A stretch of 64,000 nucleotides of DNA from Roseivirga sp. (lineage in GTDB: Bacteria > Bacteroidota > Bacteroidia > Cytophagales > Cyclobacteriaceae): positions 62,001 through 126,000 of the forward strand of contig JAAWWF010000006.1 in assembly GCA_021404565.1 (NCBI GenBank), given 5' to 3'. Below, one piece after another: positions 26,229 to 34,988 of this stretch. The translations under genes were made by a program, and so were the position numbers. The notes below the pieces were generated by a model. The model saw nothing but the letters and a program-made list of their open reading frames with translations. It was not told where the DNA came from and made no database searches. The stretch's first letter is position 1. The number at the start of each line of letters is the position of its first letter.

Positions 26229-29054
26229 ATGGATAATTTTTTACCCAATCAAAGATGGACCAGTGAGGGTGAACCTGAACTAGGTGTGGGAATCGTAACT
26301 GAAACAGGGAAGGGCCGGGTAAAAATACATTTTCCCGTACCAAATGAAATACGCTTGTACGCCATGTCAAATGCTCCCTTGAGGAGGGTGGTTTTTAAGC
26401 CGGGAGATACCGTTGTTGACGTGGATCAACGTCCATTGCTGATAGAACGCGTAGAGCAACAAGGGGATTTGTACATCTATCTTGGTGAGGGTAGGTCTTT
26501 GTCTGAGACCCAGTTGGGGGAAGTATCTGTTCAGCATGGGGTGGAAGATCGTCTTTTTATGGGGGAGGTGGATGCACCGCGGGCTTTTGCCTTGCGCAGG
26601 GCGACCCTCGAACATGATTACAGCAGGAGAATCTCGCCAGTCAGCGGATTTGTTGGCGGCAGGATCGACCTGATACCGCATCAGCTTTATATAGCCCATG
26701 AGGTAAGCTCTCGATATGCCCCCCGGGTATTGCTTTCAGATCAGGTGGGGCTGGGGAAAACCATTGAGGCTTGCCTTATTCTCCATCGCTTGCTTTTAAG
26801 CGGACGAATTTCCAGAGTGCTGATCCTGGTGCCGGATTCCCTGATTCACCAGTGGTTTGTAGAGATACTCAGACGATTTAATGGTTGGTTCCACATCTTC
26901 GATGAGGAGCGTTGTGCTGCAGTGGAAGAGGGAGCACCGGAGGGAAATCCCTTTCTGGAAGATCAACTGGTTATTTGTAGTGTTGATTTTTTGGCAGGTT
27001 CAGCCAAAAGGGCCAGTCAGGCCATGTCTGCAGGCTGGGATATGCTGATCGTGGATGAGGCCCACCACCTGGAATGGTCTGTAGACAAGGTAAGTACGGA
27101 GTATGCTGTGGTGGAACTGCTGAGCAAAGTGGCTAAAGGGCTGCTGCTGCTCACCGCTACTCCGGAACAGCTGGGTGTGGAAAGCCATTTTGCCCGACTT
27201 CGCCTGCTCGACCCCGAGCGATATGCCGATTACGAAGCTTTCAAAAACGAACCACAAGATCACCAGGAGATCGCAAATGTGGTGGAGACTCTGTCTTCCG
27301 GGAAAAGCTTAAAACCTGCTGATCTCGAATTGCTGGAATCATTGTTTGGTGAGGAGAGGGTGGCTGCGCTGACAAAGGGAGGGGCATCTGTACGCAACAA
27401 TCTGATTGAAGATTTGCTTGATCAGTATGGGCCCGGACGAGTCGTTTTCCGTAATACCCGGTCTGCGATGAGTGGATTTCCGAAAAGAAAAGCGCACTTG
27501 GTTCCTATTGAAGTAACAAAAGACCATGATCTCTGGCTTAAACGCCTCTCGAAGGAGTTTTCTGAGGATCTGAAGGCAACTCCAGCCACAAGACAAAGGT
27601 TTTGGTTTGCCGAGGACCCACGGGTAGACTGGTTGGTAGAGCTGATGGATAAGCTCCAACCTTCCAAAGTACTCTTGATCTGTAGAACCAGGGAAAAGGT
27701 ATTGTCGCTGGAAAAGGCTCTGGCCAAACGAACGGGTATTAAAGTGGCTGTATTTCACGAGGAGCTTACCATTGTGCAACGTGATAGAAATGCTGCCTGG
27801 TTTTCAGAACCCGATGGAGCACGCCTGCTGCTCTGCTCTGAAATAGGCAGTGAAGGCCGGAATTTTCAATTTGCACATCACCTGGTGCTGTTTGATCTAC
27901 CCGCTCATCCCGAGTTGCTGGAGCAACGCATTGGTCGCCTGGACAGGATAGGGCAGGCGGAGGATATCCACATTCATATTCCCTATGTTTTGGGAACTCC
28001 CCATGAGGTATTGGTGAGATGGTTTCACGAAGGACTGAATGCTTTTGAAGAAAATCTGGAGGGCGGCAATCAGCTGGCTCAGTTATTCAGGGAAAGACTT
28101 TTAAATACGACAGCAGTTTTTGGGTCGTCAGAGGCTGATGGTCAACTGGACTCTTTGATTGCAGACTCCTCTGCCTTTCAAAAGGAGCTGAAGGAAACCC
28201 TGGCCAAAGGCCGGGACCGACTACTGGAGATGAATTCTTTTCGTCCGAAAGTGGCGGAAATACTGGTGGAACAGATCAGAGCAGAAGACAAAGACCCGGG
28301 TCTGGAAAATTATATGATCAGGGTTTTTGATCAATTTGGAATTGATGTAGAAGATCTGGCTTCCCGAACCTATTTACTGCATCCCTCAGGAGCCAATACC
28401 GCAGCCTTTCCCGGTATTCCTGATCAGGGTATTTCTATCACCTTCGACCGGAAACGTGCTTTGAGCAGAGAGGATGTGAGCTTTGTGAGCTGGGACCACC
28501 CAATGGCTACGGGTGCCATCGATATGGTTTTGGGTGATGGTCTGGGTGGAGCCGGTTTCGCTATCCTGCGGGGTGGAGAAGATAATGCAGTTCTGATTGA
28601 AGCCCTCTTTGTCTTGGAAACTTCCGGTGGACAAGACCTGCATGTTGATCGTTTTCTGCCGACTACTCCCTTGCGCGTGGTGGTGGACCATACAGGTGAG
28701 GAGGTGACTGAGGATTACCCTGTGGAAATGCTCAACCAACGGCTGATTCCCGGGCTTATTGATGATTTGCTTCAAAACGACACTCTGGTAGACATAGTCC
28801 TGCCGAAAATGCTGTCGACTGCCCGGGAGGTTGCTGACTCTCTTGCTGCCAAAGAAATATCAGAGGCTATGGAGCGTATGGATGTTACGATGAAGCATGA
28901 GATTGGCAGACTGGCCTTTTTATATAAGAAGAACAAAGACATCAGGCCGGATGAAATCAAGATAGCGCTAAAGGAGCAGGCAACGCTTGGCCATCTGATC
29001 AATGATGCCCGCATCAGGCTGGATTCAATTCAATTGATTCGGGTGGATGAATAG
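26229..29054 (+). CDS. rapA: RapA-like SNF2 ATPase (RNA polymerase recycling)
   Basis: 941 aa, close to E. coli RapA (968 aa). The N-terminus has the two Tudor-like beta barrels (NQRWTSEGEPELGVGIV, GRVKIHFP). SNF2 motifs: Walker A DQVGLGKTIEA at 171-180, DEAH box DEAHHLEW at 276-279, LLLTATPEQLGVESHFARLRLLDP (motif III). The helicase C lobe has SEIGSEGRNFQFAHHLVLFDLP and the arginine-finger QRIGRLDRIGQ. The C-terminal 350 residues match the RapA_C layout. In E. coli it binds RNA polymerase and rescues stalled post-termination complexes. The family is best known from gammaproteobacteria. Monocistronic. Confidence 0.92.
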   Translation: MDNFLPNQRWTSEGEPELGVGIVTETGKGRVKIHFPVPNEIRLYAMSNAPLRRVVFKPGDTVVDVDQRPLLIERVEQQGDLYIYLGEGRSLSETQLGEVSVQHGVEDRLFMGEVDAPRAFALRRATLEHDYSRRISPVSGFVGGRIDLIPHQLYIAHEVSSRYAPRVLLSDQVGLGKTIEACLILHRLLLSGRISRVLILVPDSLIHQWFVEILRRFNGWFHIFDEERCAAVEEGAPEGNPFLEDQLVICSVDFLAGSAKRASQAMSAGWDMLIVDEAHHLEWSVDKVSTEYAVVELLSKVAKGLLLLTATPEQLGVESHFARLRLLDPERYADYEAFKNEPQDHQEIANVVETLSSGKSLKPADLELLESLFGEERVAALTKGGASVRNNLIEDLLDQYGPGRVVFRNTRSAMSGFPKRKAHLVPIEVTKDHDLWLKRLSKEFSEDLKATPATRQRFWFAEDPRVDWLVELMDKLQPSKVLLICRTREKVLSLEKALAKRTGIKVAVFHEELTIVQRDRNAAWFSEPDGARLLLCSEIGSEGRNFQFAHHLVLFDLPAHPELLEQRIGRLDRIGQAEDIHIHIPYVLGTPHEVLVRWFHEGLNAFEENLEGGNQLAQLFRERLLNTTAVFGSSEADGQLDSLIADSSAFQKELKETLAKGRDRLLEMNSFRPKVAEILVEQIRAEDKDPGLENYMIRVFDQFGIDVEDLASRTYLLHPSGANTAAFPGIPDQGISITFDRKRALSREDVSFVSWDHPMATGAIDMVLGDGLGGAGFAILRGGEDNAVLIEALFVLETSGGQDLHVDRFLPTTPLRVVVDHTGEEVTEDYPVEMLNQRLIPGLIDDLLQNDTLVDIVLPKMLSTAREVADSLAAKEISEAMERMDVTMKHEIGRLAFLYKKNKDIRPDEIKIALKEQATLGHLINDARIRLDSIQLIRVDE

Positions 29055-29096
29055 TAACTCATGAACGAAGATCAGGGATAGCAGACAGGAGATAAA

Positions 29097-29291
29097 CTAC
29101 CGTTTGTCCTTTTGGAACCTCCTGGTCAGAGTAACCAGAACCTCAGGCCTTTTTTTACCATTCAATTCGTCAACAAGCTCATCGGGTTGCCTTTCGTAGA
29201 GTTCACCCCACCACTTTTTAATCTTTACATTCCAAATGCGCCATCCACCGGGTACTCCCTTGGCTACATACCTTCTTTTTGGTTTTCCCAC
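29097..29291 (-). CDS. Small basic hypothetical protein
   Basis: 64 aa, very basic and Trp-rich (GGWRIWNVKIKKWWGELYE), then PDELVDELNG. It starts 7 bp after the stop of the amidohydrolase gene on the same strand, so it is probably the distal gene of that operon. The compact GW-x-IW pattern suggests a small folded domain found as hypothetical proteins in Bacteroidota; function unknown. Confidence 0.6.
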   Translation of the reverse strand: MGKPKRRYVAKGVPGGWRIWNVKIKKWWGELYERQPDELVDELNGKKRPEVLVTLTRRFQKDKR

Positions 29292-29298
29292 GATTGGT

Positions 29299-30714
29299 TT
29301 AGTGAAAGGCTTTATTTACAAGTTTTAACAAACCACCCCGCATTACATGCGTGATGGATTTCATATTGGCAATGTCCTTGGAAGGATCCTGATCAAGCAC
29401 AATCAAATCGGCCATTTTCCCTTTAGTCAGGGTGCCGAAATCTGCAGAACGTTTCATGGCTATTGCCCCGTTTTTGGTGGCCATGGTAATCAGGTCAGTG
29501 GCAGGAATACCAGCGGCCTGCATGGCAATCATTTCATCGTAGATAGAAAAACCATGGTAAGTACCCGGGTTACCTGCATCTGTGGCAACCGCAATGGTGA
29601 TACCTGCCTCATGAACCTTTTTCAGATTCCCGGCCATTATAGCTTCATATCCACCCAGAAAGTTTCCAAAACCCGTGATCCTGCCATCCAGATTGAAATT
29701 ATCGGGCAGCTGACTTTCGTAAACCGTACTGGATTGTAAATGGGCCGTGATTCGGTCATCCAATACGTCATTTGGTGCATTGACCTTTCTAAGCTCTTTT
29801 AAGGATTTGTAGGCCTCGTAATAACCTCTCACAACTGTGAGGGTAGGGAGGTAGATCACATCATTGGCCTTGGCCAGTTGAATAAACTCATCATCAATTT
29901 CCTGATCGTCTACACTGTGTACCAGCACCTTTGCACCCAGACGCAAGGCTTCTTTTGCCTGGTCCAGACTGGTGGAATGTACAATAAGCTGATTACCCTG
30001 CTTTTTGGTTTCATCGGCTACGGCTCTTACGCTTTGCATAAAGGTGGAGTCATTCAGGATCAAACCCCAAACCTTGATACCCGTTGATCCCAATTCGCTG
30101 TGCCTGCGTACTGCTGACCGGCCTGTTTCCGGAGAGTCCAGATACAGCATCTGCTTTTCGCTGGCCGTGTTAAAAAAATCGAGCGTGGTTTCTGGGTAGC
30201 CTGAAATCAAGGGGCCTGCTGTTGCCACGTGAGGTGCACTGAGATTATTCTCTGCCATGGTCTGCCTTTCTATGCTCCACTCAAAACCACCGACATCGTA
30301 TACCGCGGTAATACCCGACCTTAAATAGGTTTCATAATAGGAGGAGGGATTGGCTCGCAGGTCTTGCTGCAAATCCTCAAAATTCAGCGAATCCCGCAAG
30401 TCTACCACATCCGGGCGCCCATCAAAGAAACCTGTTTGGGCAAAGTGGATATGGCTATCCACCAGGCCTGGCGTGATAAATTTGCCGGTAACATCGATGA
30501 CTTCTGAACGTTTAGGTATTTCGGTTTTGGGTCCTCCGATATTCTGAATCTTTCCGTCTTTAATGATCATCACAGCCTTCTCAATCTGGCTTCCCGTACC
30601 ATCAAAAACTGTTGCTCCCTTAAGTACGGTGTATTCAGGGATTGCAGATTCATTCGAAGAGCAACCGAGGCAAATCAATACGGCCAGGATCAAAAGGTAG
30701 GCAGGCTTTAACAT
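29299..30714 (-). CDS. Amidohydrolase family lipoprotein (imidazolonepropionase-like)
   Basis: 471 aa from ATG 30714. Lipoprotein signal LLILAVLICLGCSS with Cys20. The TIM-barrel metal ligands are visible: DSHIHFAQ (HxH), the His in QLIVHSTS, the His in AKVLVHSVDD, and the Asp in AVATDAGNPG. It begins with the urease-alpha-like beta strand (VLKGATVFDGTG). Likely a periplasmic metal-dependent hydrolase of cyclic amides or dipeptides; exact substrate unknown. Followed by a 64-aa gene 7 bp later. Confidence 0.9.
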   Translation of the reverse strand: MLKPAYLLILAVLICLGCSSNESAIPEYTVLKGATVFDGTGSQIEKAVMIIKDGKIQNIGGPKTEIPKRSEVIDVTGKFITPGLVDSHIHFAQTGFFDGRPDVVDLRDSLNFEDLQQDLRANPSSYYETYLRSGITAVYDVGGFEWSIERQTMAENNLSAPHVATAGPLISGYPETTLDFFNTASEKQMLYLDSPETGRSAVRRHSELGSTGIKVWGLILNDSTFMQSVRAVADETKKQGNQLIVHSTSLDQAKEALRLGAKVLVHSVDDQEIDDEFIQLAKANDVIYLPTLTVVRGYYEAYKSLKELRKVNAPNDVLDDRITAHLQSSTVYESQLPDNFNLDGRITGFGNFLGGYEAIMAGNLKKVHEAGITIAVATDAGNPGTYHGFSIYDEMIAMQAAGIPATDLITMATKNGAIAMKRSADFGTLTKGKMADLIVLDQDPSKDIANMKSITHVMRGGLLKLVNKAFH

Positions 30715-30967
30715 GTTGGTATATGCTTGTTTTGTGGAATTTAGGGAATAAGCGCTTTGGGTGGTTAATAAACAGATGAAATCTGCTGAAGGGGTGAGCA
30801 CATCAGTATCAATTACAGCAGGTGGGACTTCCACATTACTGCCCTTGCCCGATCTTGTTAATTTTTAGTTTGAGACTGTAAAAGCAATAACATTCTGTTA
30901 ATTTCACTCGCAACAGCAAAGCGTCAGCATGCTGACAACCGATTTTTTTTAACAGAAGTCCATTTAC

Positions 30968-32998
30968 ATGAATCTCAACAAGACCATCTCAGTACTTTTT
31001 ATTGCGCTATTGTCAGGTATTATATTCACCTGTTGTGAGCCTGAGGAGACCAAAAGCACCTTCTTATTGGGACAAGGTACTGGTATTGGTGGCGTCACTC
31101 TAATGGTCAAGGACTTAGAATCAGCTATTGCTTATTATAAAGACAGCCTGGGCTTTAATATTCGCGGCACTGCAGAGGAAGGTGAATTTCCAGGGGCATT
31201 GGCCAATGGCTTCAGACTTAGCGATATGTCTTCATTTGATTTGTTGTCATTGAATGATTCCGCAGAAGAAAGCACCATTCCGGCATTTATACCATCATTT
31301 CTGGCAACTGGTGAGGGAGTTCGCCTCTTTTCATTCTCCAGTTCCTCTGTAGATTCTACTTTTGTTGGCCTTAGCGCCAGTGGCTATCAAATGGACTCAG
31401 TACGGTCATTCCGAAGCAGCGCCAAAAAACCAGACGGTTGGTCATTTGACGATGGCGCACCGTCAGCCAAAAGCCTCGATTTCGATGCAGCAGTACCACC
31501 TGCCCATCTTCCCCGGTTTATTCAGGATGTCGGGACCAACTACGCTGAAAGAGACAGTGACTGGAGAACCTATTATGTCTATAACAGAATGTTCAATAAA
31601 CATCCTAATGGTGTGGTGGGGATATCAGCCATCCGCCTGGTGGTGGAAGACCTGGAAGCAACGCAGCAGGAGTACGAAAAAATGGGTTTGGAGCTGATTG
31701 AGCAAAATGAGGCTGGGGCCAGGTATCGTATTTCCCGAAATCAGGAGCTTCATCTGGTAGCTGCCGAGAGTAATCAATCGCTGAGTGATTTTTTGACTCA
31801 GAAAGGAGAGGGAGTATTTGCTTTAAGGTTTGAAGTAGAAAACCTTGATTCGACTTATAGCTATTTCGAAAAAGAGCTCCCTGCGGCCGCTTTGACCAAA
31901 ACGGCAGACCAATTAAGTGTTCTGCCTGAATATGCCCATGGTGTACAACTTGAGTTTATCGAGGAGTCATACGACCAGGGACTTATGGTGAGGCAGCTTA
32001 GTTTTCGTGATGGGTTAGACAGCATCGCTGAAATCCATGCCGGGGAGCTATATACTAAATATTGTGCCCTGTGCCATGGGGATGACAGACAGGGCTACGC
32101 TGCGGACAATGCCCCTTCGCTACGATCCAGGTCACTCCTGGCTACCAGCAAGAATAACAATTTTATGAGGTACACCATCCAGTATGGCAGGGCCAATACT
32201 GCCATGGGTGGGTATTTAAACAGACAGGGCGGCCCTATGGAGTACATAGAGGTAGAATTACTGCTGGAGTACTTATACCAAATGGCCGAGGTAGAAGAAC
32301 CCATTGAAGTTTCGAGAGAGCCTGTTTTAGGAGATATTGAGCTGGGTGCTACATTATATGAAACAAACTGTTCGGTTTGCCATGGGGCAAACGGAGAGGG
32401 AGTTACGGCACCGGCCTTGGGTAATCCGATGTTGCTGGCCACGGCTACCGACCATTTTCTACGATATGCTATTGCCGAAGGACGGGACGGCACACCTATG
32501 ATTGCCTTTAAAGACAGCCTGAGCAGCGATAAAATTGATGCTCTGACCGCATTTTTGAGGAGTAGGGCCTCAGGCTGGGATATTCCACAGGGAGATACGG
32601 TGGCCGTACCTAAACCGGAGGAATACGTTTTGAACCCCGATGGGGAAACACCTGTTTTTGAGTTGAAAGAAGGTAAATATGTGTCTTCCGAGCAGGTAAA
32701 TCAGGCCCTGGAGGATGGCAAGAAAATGATCATCCTGGATGCCAGGTCAGAGGTGGCTTGGCGTCAGATGCATATTCCCGGAGCGATACCGGTCCCTTAT
32801 TACGAAGATCCCGAAAACTTTGTAGATGACATACCCAACGATGGCACCCAAATCGTCATTTACTGTGCCTGTCCGCATGCTGCCTCAGGGCGTGTACAAA
32901 ATACCCTGAGACGGCAAGGTTTTAAAAACACGGCCATTATCGATGAAGGGATTTTGGTTTGGGCGCAAATGGGTTTCCCGGTACGGAATGGGAGTTGA
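30968..32998 (+). CDS. Secreted fusion: two VOC domains, two cytochrome c domains, rhodanese
   Basis: 676 aa with a lipoprotein-like signal (SGIIFTCCE, Cys22/23). A first VOC/glyoxalase-like unit spans about 38-200 (GGVTLMVKDLESAIAYYKDSLGF) and a second about 215-335 (ISAIRLVVEDLEATQQEYEKMG). Two class I cytochrome c domains follow, with heme motifs CALCH at 366-370 and CSVCH at 468-472, each with a distal Met candidate (MGGYLN, MIAF). A rhodanese domain at about 565-676 has IILDARSEVAWRQMHIPGAIP and the active loop Cys633/Cys635 (YCACPHAASGR). The arrangement suggests a periplasmic redox enzyme acting on a small thiol or sulfur compound, but no substrate can be named. Monocistronic. Confidence 0.88.
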   Translation: MNLNKTISVLFIALLSGIIFTCCEPEETKSTFLLGQGTGIGGVTLMVKDLESAIAYYKDSLGFNIRGTAEEGEFPGALANGFRLSDMSSFDLLSLNDSAEESTIPAFIPSFLATGEGVRLFSFSSSSVDSTFVGLSASGYQMDSVRSFRSSAKKPDGWSFDDGAPSAKSLDFDAAVPPAHLPRFIQDVGTNYAERDSDWRTYYVYNRMFNKHPNGVVGISAIRLVVEDLEATQQEYEKMGLELIEQNEAGARYRISRNQELHLVAAESNQSLSDFLTQKGEGVFALRFEVENLDSTYSYFEKELPAAALTKTADQLSVLPEYAHGVQLEFIEESYDQGLMVRQLSFRDGLDSIAEIHAGELYTKYCALCHGDDRQGYAADNAPSLRSRSLLATSKNNNFMRYTIQYGRANTAMGGYLNRQGGPMEYIEVELLLEYLYQMAEVEEPIEVSREPVLGDIELGATLYETNCSVCHGANGEGVTAPALGNPMLLATATDHFLRYAIAEGRDGTPMIAFKDSLSSDKIDALTAFLRSRASGWDIPQGDTVAVPKPEEYVLNPDGETPVFELKEGKYVSSEQVNQALEDGKKMIILDARSEVAWRQMHIPGAIPVPYYEDPENFVDDIPNDGTQIVIYCACPHAASGRVQNTLRRQGFKNTAIIDEGILVWAQMGFPVRNGS

Positions 32999-33096
32999 TG
33001 GGTGTTGATCTTGGTGTCAAGGTCAATGCTTAATCCGTCTTAGAAACGTAGATTAGGATAGAGATTATTGACTGACATTCAAGATTATTCAATTGG

Positions 33097-33214
33097 GCAT
33101 AACGCCTGGCTAAAATGAGTATGCACCCCAGCCGCTAGAAGCGCTGAAACTTCCTGTTTGCATTATCCTTTCATATTGTGTGGCTCGCATATTCATTTTT
33201 AGCATTTGTTAGAC
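33097..33214 (-). repeat. attC-like integron recombination site
   Basis: 118-bp imperfect palindrome. Read on the minus strand it opens with GTCTAAC (fits RYYYAAC) and closes with GTTATGC (GTTRRRY with one mismatch). In between, GCTAAAAATGAATATGC pairs with GCATACTCATTTTAGC, leaving one unpaired A and one mismatch, as in folded attC sites. The stop codon TAA of the RelA/SpoT gene lies inside the first core site, the normal place of attC in a gene cassette. Confidence 0.6.
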
Positions 33215-34288
33215 TGTGTTCAACTTACTTCTCCATTCCTTATCTCTTACAACTACAAAGTCCGGAATTCTTTCTTCTTTTATCCGCGCTTCGAAGTATT
33301 TATCATTGGTCAAATCAAGAATGGCCCTGACAATCCCAACTTGAGCCCACCCATCTTGTGGTTTGGTAATTTTTCTTTTTGGAAAAGTTTCAATTTCAAT
33401 TTCTTTGAGGTGAGGCTTGACTTTTTCAAGTCCTTCAATAATATCCTTAATGGAGATTTGATCCTTGAGTAATTCGTTAAGCAAGTCTCTAGTAGTGTCA
33501 ATATTGCCAGATCGATCTGAGAAATAGAAATCTAAAAACGCTTGTAAGCTATCTAGATCTAATTTTGTATCTATTGGGAAGTGTCCTCCTTCAACCTCTG
33601 CATTTTTAATTAACGAGTTCCGATATGCAATACTCTCAGCTTTAATTTCCTCAAATTGTTCATCAGATTCTTCTAGTTTGGCGCTTATCCTAAAAAGTTT
33701 CCGTTCTAGGTGCGGAGGAATGTGAATTTTTTGCTTGTATGCAAGTTTATGTTCTATTTCAGCCCATGCATGCATTAAAATTGTTCTGACTTGAAACTCT
33801 ATCTTTAAATTCTTCAGATTCTTATAATTCGGAGTTTTTAACCAACTGTTCTTTATTTGACCTATTAAATGATGAGATCTGTAACCAAACTGGTCAGATT
33901 TTAGCAAGTCTTCTTTGTCTTGACTTTCTTTAATGTCAAACTCTCTATTTACAATTTCACAAATTCGTTCAACATCACTTTGATAAAAACAAATAATTCT
34001 GGTACCACATATATCTTCTATATCAATGAATGGATCCGTGTAATTCTTTCTATCTATTTTTTCCAAGAAAGACTCAACCTCTTTCACCCTAAAACTGATA
34101 GTTAAGTAACTTATTCCAGCCTCCTTCAAGAAGATTCCTAGAGCCTCAGAAACGTTCTTACCAAGAGAGGTATACTTTGGTATAAGGTCTGTGTATTTAT
34201 TTTCTATTTCTTGCTTTGAGTTGCTCATAATTGAGTCTAACACGTTTATATCAGGAAGTTGCTTAAAAGCTCCGGAATAACCAATCAT
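33209..34288 (-). CDS. RelA/SpoT-domain protein (putative (p)ppGpp synthetase)
   Basis: 359 aa. The synthetase-type domain lies at about 40-215: DIEDICGTRIICFYQSDV, QFGYRSHHLIGQI, and EFQVRTILMHAWAEIEHKLAYK, all hallmark motifs of small alarmone synthetases. A 140-residue C-terminal extension of unknown fold follows, making it longer than RelP/RelQ enzymes (about 210-260). No HD hydrolase or TGS/ACT domains. The gene is clearly more AT-rich than its neighbours and carries an attC-like site at its 3' end, so horizontal acquisition is likely. It may act in stress or phage response; alternatively it modifies tRNA or nucleotides like toxic SAS proteins. Confidence 0.85.
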   Translation of the reverse strand: MIGYSGAFKQLPDINVLDSIMSNSKQEIENKYTDLIPKYTSLGKNVSEALGIFLKEAGISYLTISFRVKEVESFLEKIDRKNYTDPFIDIEDICGTRIICFYQSDVERICEIVNREFDIKESQDKEDLLKSDQFGYRSHHLIGQIKNSWLKTPNYKNLKNLKIEFQVRTILMHAWAEIEHKLAYKQKIHIPPHLERKLFRISAKLEESDEQFEEIKAESIAYRNSLIKNAEVEGGHFPIDTKLDLDSLQAFLDFYFSDRSGNIDTTRDLLNELLKDQISIKDIIEGLEKVKPHLKEIEIETFPKRKITKPQDGWAQVGIVRAILDLTNDKYFEARIKEERIPDFVVVRDKEWRSKLNTV

Positions 34289-34554
34289 ATTATACTGTAA
34301 AGGAGAATAAATGGTAAAGTTCCGGATATTTTCCTTTTGGTGAGCAAGGGCACTAAAAAGGAGTTATTCCGGAACTCCAAAATCCTTTCACCAGGTTTAG
34401 ATCGCGAAGTGACCATGCTTTAATCTGGGTGTTTGTCTATTACACGGATCGGGTTGTTATTGGCTTTACCAAAACCAGGCGGGTTCAATACCGTTTAGTT
34501 AAGAGTTTTTCCGCCCCTTAATTCCCTCCTTGCTTCGCCATAGCGGCTACCCGG

Positions 34555-34602
34555 AGGCAAGAAAGGGAGAAGTGAATCCTTTTCTATCACCCTTTCTTGC
34601 CT
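34555..34602. repeat. Inverted repeat, possible dispersed palindromic element
   Basis: AGGCAAGAAAGGG at 34555-34567 and its exact complement at 34590-34602, loop of 22. Partial complementarity extends outward to about 34511 and 34621. No second copy was noticed in this window. Confidence 0.55.
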
Positions 34603-34658
34603 GGGGAGGGCGCGAGGCGGAATTGAGTTTTTAATATCAAATCCCTTAACCTAATGGT

Positions 34659-34709
34659 ATTTAACCCGAATCATGTAACAGGTTTTGACTTACATGATTC
34701 GGGTTAAAT
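34659..34709 (-). terminator. Terminator of the acyl-CoA dehydrogenase operon
   Basis: Perfect 20-bp inverted repeat, arms 34659-34678 and 34690-34709, loop of 11, starting 31 bp beyond the stop of the 80-aa gene. Arms end in ATTTAA/TTAAAT; there is no long T run. Confidence 0.75.
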
Positions 34710-34740
34710 CTTGATTCTCAAGATTCTTTAAATCAAACGG

Positions 34741-34983
34741 TTAGCTGTCTAAGCTGACCAGCAGCCCTTCCAAGCCTTGTTTAAAGGCATCACCGGCAGT
34801 ATCAGAAACCGACCTGGAATGCATGTAGTCTGTACAAATCTTGTCCAGGTCTATTCTTACTACTTTGTAACGAGCATGCTTTCCGATTTTGCGGATCAAT
34901 GCATCATAGGGTTCTCCAAAACCCGGTAGATTATGGATGATGATATCTGTTATGGGGTTATCTCCCTGGCTTCCGTAGGGCAT
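34741..34983 (-). CDS. Small hypothetical protein in the acyl-CoA dehydrogenase operon
   Basis: 80 aa, no signal peptide, mixed alpha/beta composition (ITDIIIHNLPGFGEPYDALIRKIG, YKVVRIDLDKI). It starts 5 bp after the acyl-CoA dehydrogenase stop, so they are co-transcribed, and a strong hairpin ends the unit. I do not recognise the family. Function unknown. Confidence 0.65.
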   Translation of the reverse strand: MPYGSQGDNPITDIIIHNLPGFGEPYDALIRKIGKHARYKVVRIDLDKICTDYMHSRSVSDTAGDAFKQGLEGLLVSLDS

Positions 34984-34988
34984 TGAAT

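Larger units (their letters stand above)
34289..34740. other. Intergenic region with two hairpins, no gene
   Basis: 452 bp between the RelA/SpoT gene and a small hypothetical gene. No credible reading frame. It holds a 13-bp perfect inverted repeat (34555-34567/34590-34602) inside a GC-rich stretch with further CCGCCCC/GAGGCGG complementarity outside, and the terminator at 34659-34709. The former could be a degenerate mobile repeat. Confidence 0.6.

Noticed and set aside
34555-34602. CRISPR or second attC site
   Set aside because: Only one palindrome, no repeat-spacer pattern, and no RYYYAAC/GTTRRRY cores around it.
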